From Oscillospiraceae bacterium (lineage in GTDB: Bacteria > Bacillota > Clostridia > Oscillospirales > Acutalibacteraceae), in assembly GCA_022487055.1 (NCBI GenBank), contig JAKVJJ010000004.1, positions 1-64,000 of the forward strand: 64,000 nucleotides of DNA. The letters are read 5' to 3'. Below are positions 18,798 to 26,003 of this stretch, one piece after another; within the stretch, counting starts at the first letter, position 1; each line of letters starts with the position of its first letter. A program made the translations under genes and the position numbers. Under the pieces are notes generated by a model. That model made no database searches. It had not been told where the DNA came from and saw only the letters and a list, made by a program, of their open reading frames with translations.

Positions 18798-18825
18798 ATC
18801 ATATCACAAATGCCAAGAAATTCAA
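18798..18825 (-). promoter_or_regulatory. Probable promoter of the glycogen operon
   Basis: Minus strand TTGAAT (18820-18825), 16-base spacer, TATGAT (18798-18803) with an upstream TG one base before, an extended -10. A second TATTAT lies just downstream. The rest of the 270-bp gap to the gap terminator holds nothing else I can support. Confidence 0.55.
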
Positions 18826-19017
18826 GAGTTTTATGAAATTATTGCAGAAATGTTTAGAATCAGTCGGCAGCTTTTTGTGTATTTTGTTACAAAACAAGTC
18901 TTTGACGAGTAATAACGGCCTACAATAGTTTCCAGTATACTCCTCCCTGCTAGAAAATGTGGTCATTTTTCGCTAAAACGTCAAAAGGAAATTGTACCAG
19001 CCATTCGCCAATAAAAA

Positions 19018-19063
19018 AGGAACCCACAGCTTCATGCTCAGTGAGCAGAAACTGTGGGTTCCT
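19018..19063. terminator. Intrinsic terminator after gap
   Basis: AGGAACCCACAG pairs with CTGTGGGTTCCT around a loop with its own small stem (TGCTCA/TGAGCA). A T-run follows on the minus strand, about 35 bases after the gap stop. Confidence 0.85.
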
Positions 19064-19097
19064 AAATCAAAACCTGTCAGAAATAAATTCGCTACAA

Positions 19098-20132
19098 TTA
19101 CAGTTCAGCAAAGTACTTAATTGTACGAACCATCTGGCTAGTGTAAGAGTTCTCGTTGTCATACCAGGAAACGACCTGAACCTCATAGGTGTTGTCGTCA
19201 ATCTTGGTAACATTGGTCTGCGTAGCGTCAAACAGGGAGCCGTAACGCATACCAATAACATCGGAGGACACAATCATGTCATCGTTGTAGCCGAAGGAGT
19301 CGTTGTTTGTAGCGGCCTTCTTCATAGCCTCATTGATGCCTTCCTTAGTCAGGCCGGCCTTCTTGCAGACAGCCGTCAGGATGGTTGTGGAGCCCGTGGT
19401 AACTGGAACACGCTGAGCTGCGCCAGTCAGTTTGCCGTTCAGTTCCGGGATAACAAGGCCGATAGCCTTAGCAGCACCGGAAGAAGTCGGGACGATGTTA
19501 GCGGCACCTGCACGGGAACGGCGGAGGTCACCCTTGCGCTGTGGGCCGTCAAGCAGCATCTGATCGCCAGTATAAGCATGGATAGTAACCATGATGCCGG
19601 ACTGAACCGGTGCATAATCGTTCAGTGTCTTTGCCATCGGAGCCAGGCAGTTTGTTGTGCAGGATGCAGCGGAAATAATCTTGTCCTCTTTAGTCAGAGT
19701 CTTCTCATTTACGCTGTAAACGATTGTCGGCAGGTCTTTGCCTGCAGGAGCGGAGATGACGACTTTCTTTGCGCCGGCATTGATATGAGCCATTGCCTTA
19801 TCCTTGGAGGTATAGAAACCTGTGCACTCCAGAACGACATCAATACCCAACTTGCCCCACGGCAGATTAGCAGCGTCCTTCTCTTTGTAAATTGTAATCT
19901 TCTTGCCGTCGACTGTGATGGAATCATCGCCAGCCTCGACGGTATGCTTGTTTTCACCGATGCGGCCTGTGAATCCACCCTGTGCTGTGTCATACTTGAG
20001 CAGGAATGCAAGCATCTTCGGATCAGTCAAATCGTTGATTGCAACGACATCATAACCCTCTGCACCGAACATCTGGCGAAATGCCAGACGGCCAATGCGG
20101 CCAAAACCATTGATTGCTACCTTTACTGCCAT
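19098..20132 (-). CDS. gap: Glyceraldehyde-3-phosphate dehydrogenase
   Basis: A 344-aa glycolytic NAD-dependent dehydrogenase. The N-terminal Rossmann motif [17 protein letters not shown], the catalytic [12 protein letters not shown] and the [15 protein letters not shown] end are unmistakable. Codon choice is strongly biased, as expected for a very highly expressed gene. It stands alone between its own promoter and terminator, apart from pgk-tpiA-gpmI at 33-37 kb. Confidence 0.97.
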   Translation of the reverse strand: MAVKVAINGFGRIGRLAFRQMFGAEGYDVVAINDLTDPKMLAFLLKYDTAQGGFTGRIGENKHTVEAGDDSITVDGKKITIYKEKDAANLPWGKLGIDVVLECTGFYTSKDKAMAHINAGAKKVVISAPAGKDLPTIVYSVNEKTLTKEDKIISAASCTTNCLAPMAKTLNDYAPVQSGIMVTIHAYTGDQMLLDGPQRKGDLRRSRAGAANIVPTSSGAAKAIGLVIPELNGKLTGAAQRVPVTTGSTTILTAVCKKAGLTKEGINEAMKKAATNNDSFGYNDDMIVSSDVIGMRYGSLFDATQTNVTKIDDNTYEVQVVSWYDNENSYTSQMVRTIKYFAEL

Positions 20133-20190
20133 TTAAATTTCCTCCTTGAAAATAAAATAACGACTTTAATAGCCTTAAAAGACCATTCTT

Positions 20191-20219
20191 ATTATATTAT
20201 TTTAGCTGTCAATTTACAA
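20191..20219 (-). promoter_or_regulatory. Promoter for gap
   Basis: Minus strand TTGTAA (20214-20219), 17-base spacer, TATAAT (20191-20196). A TTGACA inside the spacer is too close to the -10 to be used with it. Confidence 0.7.
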
Positions 20220-20272
20220 GTGCTTGTTTGAATTTTAACAAAAAATATATCATTTCTGCATTTTTGCCGGCA

Positions 20273-21265
20273 TTAGTCTTTCTTTCTGCGGTAAAAATAG
20301 CATTTGGCATCATAGCTCTGCACCAAATACTGCACCAGCACCCGTTCCAACCGCTTGTCCATTTCATTGGGCGACAGCGGCCGCGGGTCGTCACGGGAAG
20401 CAATGACCGGGCGCTTGACCAGCATCCTGTGGGACAGCAGGACTGGACTGTCCTTCATTACGACCGGACGAACTTCCGGTTCCTCCATATCTTCGGTTTC
20501 GCCGGTCAATTCCTCTCTGGTCATGGGGCGCACAGTTAAAAGGGAAAATGTGATGAAAGTCCCTATCACTAGCAGAGTCCACTGCATTCCCTGCGGATAA
20601 ATCACCGGTGCACCGAAAATTTCCGGGCAAACGGACACCGCCGCAAAAAGCACTGCGGGAAAGCCGAATCCAAACAGCCGCCCGCGTGAAACCCGTCTGG
20701 CTTCGGCATCCATCTGCGCCAGTGAAAACAGGGTAAGCGTCATAAAAAAGAGCGCACCTGTGCGTAAGATATGTCCGCTGGTGAGCGGCTCTGACAGATC
20801 CACAAAGACTTGCAGCACCAACTCCCCGAAACACCAGAAAGCAGGCCATTTTGTCAACACCGGATGTTCTGCGGCAAAATTTTGACCATCTGCCGCAAAG
20901 AGGCAGCCCTGCAGACACAGAATCAGCCCCGCAAAGACCGCCAGCAGAGTACAGATGCCGGTTGTATAAGGGAACCTGCCGGTCTTGTTTCGTGCCTGTG
21001 CCACCACAGCAATGCCAGAAAGCAGGATGCCGGAAAGAATGAATACAATGCTCAGAACCCGACCGCTGAATGGCAGACGCACCATGGTGTGGTCCCTGCG
21101 GGACACAAAGAAGCAGACGATACAGCCTGCCGCCAACACAATACACAAGACTTCGCTCATCACGTTCCATGTTCCTGACGCATAACCAGAAAGCTCACAG
21201 AAACGGATGCCCATAGCCGCTGCCAGCGATGTGACAAAAGCAACCCATGCCAATTTCAATTTCAT
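20273..21265 (-). CDS. Multi-pass membrane protein of unknown function
   Basis: A 330-aa protein with about seven hydrophobic segments in the first 240 residues (for example WVAFVTSLAAAMGIRF, VLCIVLAAGCIVCFFV, GICTLLAVFAGLILCL, MQWTLLVIGTFITFSLLTV). A charged cytoplasmic tail of some 90 residues follows, ending in RRKKD. I do not recognise a family. It starts 15 bases after the citrate synthase stop and must be co-transcribed with it. Nothing links it clearly to citrate metabolism. Confidence 0.7.
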   Translation of the reverse strand: MKLKLAWVAFVTSLAAAMGIRFCELSGYASGTWNVMSEVLCIVLAAGCIVCFFVSRRDHTMVRLPFSGRVLSIVFILSGILLSGIAVVAQARNKTGRFPYTTGICTLLAVFAGLILCLQGCLFAADGQNFAAEHPVLTKWPAFWCFGELVLQVFVDLSEPLTSGHILRTGALFFMTLTLFSLAQMDAEARRVSRGRLFGFGFPAVLFAAVSVCPEIFGAPVIYPQGMQWTLLVIGTFITFSLLTVRPMTREELTGETEDMEEPEVRPVVMKDSPVLLSHRMLVKRPVIASRDDPRPLSPNEMDKRLERVLVQYLVQSYDAKCYFYRRKKD

Positions 21266-21280
21266 GCAGAAAGGACACTC

Positions 21281-22651
21281 CTATCGTTCTTCGATGGGGA
21301 TGTAAGGCCGGAGTTTCGACAAGGAGCGGTATGCCGGGCGCATAATCCGCTTTGCCGTTTCGATTTCCTCAATTCGGTGTGCACACCAACCTGCCATGCG
21401 AGAAACAGCAAACAGCGGTGTGTAAAGATCCGACGGGATGTTCAGCATCTCGTAAACCAAGCCGGAATAAAAATCAACGTTCGCGCAAATCACTTTGGTG
21501 TCACCGCGCACTTCTTGGAAGACTTTCGGTGCCAATTTTTCCACCAGTTCAAAGATCTGGAACTTTTCCTCCATCCCCTTGTGCTGCGGTGCCATCTTCT
21601 CCGCTTCCCGCTTTAAAATCACTGCGCGTGGGTCAGAGAGTGTATAGACTGCGTGTCCCATGCCATATATCAAGCCAGAATGATCCCCAACTTCTTTATT
21701 TACAATCTTTACTAAATAATCATGTACTTGTTTTTCACTGCTCCAGTCATCCACATGATGCATCAAATCATTCATCATCATCATCACGCGGTGATTAGCG
21801 CCGCCGTGCTTCGGGCCTTTCAGAGAACCAATACCCGCAGCAATCGCGGAATAAATATCAGTTCCGGTAGAAGACAACACCCGCACAGCAAAGGTGGAGT
21901 TATTGCCGCCGCTGTGTTCCGCGTGCAGCATCATGCACAAATCCAGCAGATGTGCCTCATCATGTGTAAACTTGCGATCCGGCCGGATGGCGTCCAAGAT
22001 AGACTCCGCAATGGACTGGGTCGGGTTTACCGGATGAAAGAACATACTCTCTTTATCAAATTTGCGGCGCTTGACCTGATAAGCATAAGTCATAATTGCT
22101 GGAAGCTGAGAAATTAATTGGAATGACTGCCGCATATTATTTTCCAGCGAAATATCGTCCGGATTGTCATCATAGGAATAAAGTGCCAGTACAGAGCGTG
22201 CCAGCTTATTCATAATGTTACGGGACGGCGCCTTTAAAATCATATCCTCGGCGAAATTCTCCGGCAACTCACGATAATAGCTGATCACACTATGTAGCTT
22301 ATCAAGCTGAGCGGTTGTAGGCAGCTTACCAAACAGCAGCAGCCACACCACTTCTTCATAGCCAAAACGGTCTGCTTTGCGGCATCCGGCCACAATATCA
22401 TACACATCAATGCCGCGATAGGTCAATACACCCTTGTCTGGCACCCGTACACTGTCATCAATCAGATAGCCATGCACATTACTGATTTGCGTCAGTCCAG
22501 CCAGTACACCTGTTCCGTCCGGATTTCGCAGGCCGCGTTTCACGCCATACAAGTCGTATTTTTCCATTGGAATCTGGTTGTTTTCCCGGAACTCATTGCA
22601 GAGTTCCTTCAGTTCCTGCTGAACGGTCTGCTTGTCATTTTGCTGTTTCAT
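21281..22651 (-). CDS. gltA: Citrate synthase
   Basis: A 456-aa Si-type citrate synthase that condenses acetyl-CoA with oxaloacetate. The catalytic regions are LHAEHSGGNNSTFAVRVLSS, the conserved SLKGPKHGGANHRVM and the GMGHAVYTLSDPRA loop. The N-terminal helical extension is typical of the clostridial group. A strong sigma-A promoter (22718-22746) drives it. The nearest relative could act as a 2-methylcitrate synthase, but no prp genes are nearby. In a fermenting anaerobe it most likely feeds glutamate synthesis. Confidence 0.93.
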   Translation of the reverse strand: MKQQNDKQTVQQELKELCNEFRENNQIPMEKYDLYGVKRGLRNPDGTGVLAGLTQISNVHGYLIDDSVRVPDKGVLTYRGIDVYDIVAGCRKADRFGYEEVVWLLLFGKLPTTAQLDKLHSVISYYRELPENFAEDMILKAPSRNIMNKLARSVLALYSYDDNPDDISLENNMRQSFQLISQLPAIMTYAYQVKRRKFDKESMFFHPVNPTQSIAESILDAIRPDRKFTHDEAHLLDLCMMLHAEHSGGNNSTFAVRVLSSTGTDIYSAIAAGIGSLKGPKHGGANHRVMMMMNDLMHHVDDWSSEKQVHDYLVKIVNKEVGDHSGLIYGMGHAVYTLSDPRAVILKREAEKMAPQHKGMEEKFQIFELVEKLAPKVFQEVRGDTKVICANVDFYSGLVYEMLNIPSDLYTPLFAVSRMAGWCAHRIEEIETAKRIMRPAYRSLSKLRPYIPIEER

Positions 22652-22717
22652 CAGATGATGAACCCCCTCTTTACCATACTCAGGGCTGCGGCCTCAGTGC
22701 AGCCATCACTCATCATA

Positions 22718-22746
22718 ATTTTACAGCATCACTGTCCTAAAGTCAA
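22718..22746 (-). promoter_or_regulatory. Promoter for gltA
   Basis: Minus strand TTGACT (22741-22746), 17-base spacer, TAAAAT (22718-22723). The leader contains a GCTGC...GCAGC hairpin. Confidence 0.75.
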
Positions 22747-22915
22747 GCTTTGGCCAGTTAAAAATGCATTTTTGATATTATTCTCTTGCATCATGCCACT
22801 TTAAATCAGAGTTTATCACATTCCGCCGAAAATATGATGCATAATTTCTGCCTGTATCCTGTAAAATGTAAAGAAGCGAATGTGCAGGGACAACATAAAA
22901 AAGGGAGTGTCTGAA

Positions 22916-23974
22916 TTGAAAGGAAATACTTCGCTGCTGGTGCTGTTTTTCATACTATTGCTCATTGTGCCATGTGTCAGCCTCATCAGCCATCCGCAGC
23001 CCTCACAGCAGCGGTCCGCCTCCTCCGCTCCTGCAACCAGCCACAGTCAAGCATCCTCTACAAAAAGCAGCGCACCAACATCAAAAGCAGCAGTTTCCAA
23101 AACAAATGCACCGGCCGCAAAAAGCAGCGGAAAGACTTTTCATATTCTGGACAAAACCAGCGGAAATGTTTTGACAGTGGACGAGCTGGATTTTCTGCGC
23201 AGCACCGTTGCTACTGAAATCAGCCCGGACAGCCCTCCGGAAGCTTTGAAGGCGCAAGCTGTTGCTGCCTATACTTATTATACTCGTCTAAAACAGCAGA
23301 ATCGGCAGAAACCCGACGCTTCCTTAAAGGGTGCCGACTTTTCCTGTGAAACCGGCAAATGGAATATTTATGCCACAAACGACCAAATGAAGTCCCGCTG
23401 GAAAGAAGATTACAATAAATTTTACGGAAACCTGACCAGCACAGTGGACACCGTTTATGGCAAAGTACTGTGCAGCGGTGGAAAGCTGATTGATGCCACT
23501 TATTATGCAATCAGCAGCGGAAAGACTGAGAATGCCGCAGATGTCTGGGGCAGTGCCAGTCCCTGTCTGGTTCCGGTTGCCAGTCCTGCGGATATTTATG
23601 CACCCGGTTACCTGAGCACCGTGCAAATGAGCGCCACCCAGTTTCAGTCCGCTGCAAACAGTCTTGGCTGCAAACTCAACGGTTCCCCAGATTCATGGAT
23701 AGGCACTGCCCAGCGGACACCTTCCGGCATGGTCAGTACTCTGCAAATCGGCGGAAAATCTGTGAAAGGAACAGATATCCGCAAAGCATTTGACCTGCGT
23801 TCCTCTGATTTCACGATTGCCTGTACCAGCAATTCTCTTACTTTCACTGTGAAAGGCTATGGCCATGGAGTCGGCATGAGTCAGGCCGGTGCGATTGCCA
23901 TGGCACAGCAGGGGGAATCCTATGCTAATATTCTTGCATGGTACTACCCCGGCTCCACTTTATCCAGTCTGTGA
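22916..23974 (+). CDS. SpoIID/LytB domain protein (peptidoglycan lytic transglycosylase)
   Basis: A 352-aa membrane-anchored protein: one N-terminal helix (LLVLFFILLLIVPCVSLI), a 70-residue Ser/Ala/Lys-rich linker, then the SpoIID domain. The domain shows TVATEISPDSPPEALKAQAV with the catalytic Glu position, AAYTYYTRLKQQ, and the C-terminal GYGHGVGMSQAGA motif. SpoIID family enzymes cleave glycan strands without stem peptides during engulfment. Whether this is SpoIID itself or a paralogue is unclear, since spoIIQ, spoIIID and other usual neighbours are absent and the linker is long. The start is TTG 22916, after GGGAGTG. Confidence 0.85.
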   Translation: MKGNTSLLVLFFILLLIVPCVSLISHPQPSQQRSASSAPATSHSQASSTKSSAPTSKAAVSKTNAPAAKSSGKTFHILDKTSGNVLTVDELDFLRSTVATEISPDSPPEALKAQAVAAYTYYTRLKQQNRQKPDASLKGADFSCETGKWNIYATNDQMKSRWKEDYNKFYGNLTSTVDTVYGKVLCSGGKLIDATYYAISSGKTENAADVWGSASPCLVPVASPADIYAPGYLSTVQMSATQFQSAANSLGCKLNGSPDSWIGTAQRTPSGMVSTLQIGGKSVKGTDIRKAFDLRSSDFTIACTSNSLTFTVKGYGHGVGMSQAGAIAMAQQGESYANILAWYYPGSTLSSL

Positions 23975-23975
23975 G

Positions 23976-25667
23976 TCAGCCGTTGAATTTATTGGCGTAA
24001 GCAAAGAAAGTCATGCCATTTTCCGCTGTAAATACACCGCCAAGTTTTGAGTCACGCAAACTCATGGATGGCACAAACAGCAATGGCACAGCAGGCACAT
24101 GCTCTGCCAGCACCTTTTCCGCCGCGTGTAGTGCCTGACAATACCCTGCCGATTGCGTATCCGTCTGAAATGCTTTTGTCATCTGCTGCGTGAATTTGGA
24201 GTTGTCCCAATTTGTCGGGTTCATCTGTCTGCCAGGCAGGAACTGCTCTAATATGGCGGCAGCATTCTGATAGGCCGGTGTCAATTCTGATATGGTCGCC
24301 TGCAGACTGCCTTTTTGGTATTTGTCCTGATAATTTTTGTACTCAAACTGTTCAACTTTACAGTTAATACCCAATTTTGCTTTCCACATACCCGCCACTG
24401 CATTTGCAGTAGTACTATATAAGGTAGACATCGGGACAGAAATTGTTATTTGCGGAAAGCCCTTGCCGCCAGGATAGCCTGCCTGTGCCAACAGCATTTG
24501 CGCCCGCCCGACACTGAACTTGTAATCTGTGGCCGCCGTGGCGAAATAGGAACCACCGGCGGTACGGAAATCATTTTTACCGCCGACATCCGCAAAGCCA
24601 TGCGGCACAAAGGCATCTGCGGCCTGAAATCGGATGCCAGTCATTGCCACTGCCAAATTGTCGCGGTTAATCGCCAGCGAAAGTGCTTTGCGAATCTGTA
24701 TGTCGGACAGCGGTGCATCCTTGGTGCTGAGCTGCAAGCACAACAGATTTGCGCTATTGCTCGCCAGATAATCGCCGCGTTCCCGAATTCGTGTAAAATA
24801 CTTGACCGGCAACGGTGAAATGTATTCCGTTTCATTATTGTCGTATGCGGAAAAGCGCGCTTCATCATCCTCAGAAAGCGTGCAGGTCAACCGCGATGCT
24901 GTTACTTTGTCTGCCTGATAATACTGGTCGCTTCGCTCATAAATAATATTTGACTTTACATTCCAACCAATCATTTTCATCGGGCCATTGCACACAAAAC
25001 TTGAAGAATTGCGGTCCCAGTCATTTTTGCCAACTTTATCTTCACGCAACGGCATAAAAATTGGTTGGACAAGCAACTGCGGCAAAAAATCACACGGGGC
25101 ATTCAGCGCTACCACCAACGTCCGGCTCGTCGGCGCGGAAACACCAAGCGCAGAAACATCCATCGCTCCGTCCAATATTGCACTGCCGTTTTTCAGGTGA
25201 GCAAAAAGGCCGCGCTTCTGGGCATTCTGCATAGCAATATTGCGGTGCCAAGCAAAAACGAAGTCATCTGCCGTGACTGCCTTGCCATCGGACCACTTGA
25301 TATTTGGGCGTAGGGTGAAAGTCCATGTTTTTTTGTCCGCGGATATGCTTACTTTTTCTGCCTGACCAAGCACAATCTGCCCAGTAGCATTGATTTTATA
25401 CAGGCCCTCAAAAGCAGCCGCACAATAAGAATCCGTGTCGGCACCCGTGCTTCGCGCCGGGTCAAGGGACTGCGGTTCCGGGCCAATACAGGCATTCACT
25501 GCCGTGCCGGAATAGAGCGACTGCACAGCCGCCTTCCCCGCCGCCGAACTGGACAGCGGCTGCACGGAAGAAGCCGGCACGCTGCTGCTCTGCTGACTGC
25601 CACACCCGGCCAATGAAGCGGTTATCAGCGCCGCCGCCAGCAAGCTCGCAGTTATTCTTAATTTCAT
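23976..25667 (-). CDS. Oligopeptide-type ABC transporter substrate-binding lipoprotein
   Basis: A 563-aa family-5 extracellular solute-binding protein (OppA/DppA-like). It begins with a lipoprotein signal (LLAAALITASLAGCGS) whose Cys becomes the lipidated N-terminus, then a Ser-rich linker. SBP_bac_5 motifs follow: SLDPARSTGADTDSYCAAAF, WSDGKAVTADDFVFAWHRN and the central RKALSLAINRDNLA. No permease or ATPase genes are adjacent, so it is an orphan binding protein or uses a distant transporter. It converges on the SpoIID gene with one base between stops. GGAGG precedes the start. Confidence 0.9.
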   Translation of the reverse strand: MKLRITASLLAAALITASLAGCGSQQSSSVPASSVQPLSSSAAGKAAVQSLYSGTAVNACIGPEPQSLDPARSTGADTDSYCAAAFEGLYKINATGQIVLGQAEKVSISADKKTWTFTLRPNIKWSDGKAVTADDFVFAWHRNIAMQNAQKRGLFAHLKNGSAILDGAMDVSALGVSAPTSRTLVVALNAPCDFLPQLLVQPIFMPLREDKVGKNDWDRNSSSFVCNGPMKMIGWNVKSNIIYERSDQYYQADKVTASRLTCTLSEDDEARFSAYDNNETEYISPLPVKYFTRIRERGDYLASNSANLLCLQLSTKDAPLSDIQIRKALSLAINRDNLAVAMTGIRFQAADAFVPHGFADVGGKNDFRTAGGSYFATAATDYKFSVGRAQMLLAQAGYPGGKGFPQITISVPMSTLYSTTANAVAGMWKAKLGINCKVEQFEYKNYQDKYQKGSLQATISELTPAYQNAAAILEQFLPGRQMNPTNWDNSKFTQQMTKAFQTDTQSAGYCQALHAAEKVLAEHVPAVPLLFVPSMSLRDSKLGGVFTAENGMTFFAYANKFNG

Positions 25668-25821
25668 GTATACGTTCCTCCAGATATGGAAAGTTCATTC
25701 TTTGTGAGAAGTGTGCTGCTGTTTTCCAGCACCGCCGCATCAGGATTGAGAAATATGCGGCCGGCAGTGCTAAATTGCCGTCGTTCCCTGCAAGATACGC
25801 GCCTGCCTTCCTTTGTCTATT

Positions 25822-25850
25822 ATTTTACCTGTTTTACGCTGATTTTACAA
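25822..25850 (-). promoter_or_regulatory. Promoter for the substrate-binding lipoprotein gene
   Basis: Minus strand TTGTAA (25845-25850), 17-base spacer, TAAAAT (25822-25827). It starts right after the terminator of the upstream surface-protein gene and leaves a leader of about 150 nt. Confidence 0.7.
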
Positions 25851-25860
25851 GTGCGGATAC

Positions 25861-25898
25861 AAAAAGGCCCCGCCCAAATTAGGACGGAGCCTTTTTAT
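25861..25898 (-). terminator. Intrinsic terminator of the surface-protein gene
   Basis: On the minus strand AAAAAGGCTCCGTCC pairs with GGGCGGGGCCTTTTT, with a T-run after the stem. It lies about 105 bases after the stop at 26004. Confidence 0.8.
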
Positions 25899-26003
25899 TG
25901 TCATATACCAAGCGGCAGCACCGGAAAACCGATGCCGCCGCCACGCAAATACAACTACACTTATTTTGTTGAGATTTGTTTTAATTTAGTTGTTGTCGGA
26001 AAA

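Noticed and set aside
18957..20231. A 424-codon plus-strand frame opposite gap
   Set aside because: It runs through the gap terminator and promoter and mirrors gap codons.
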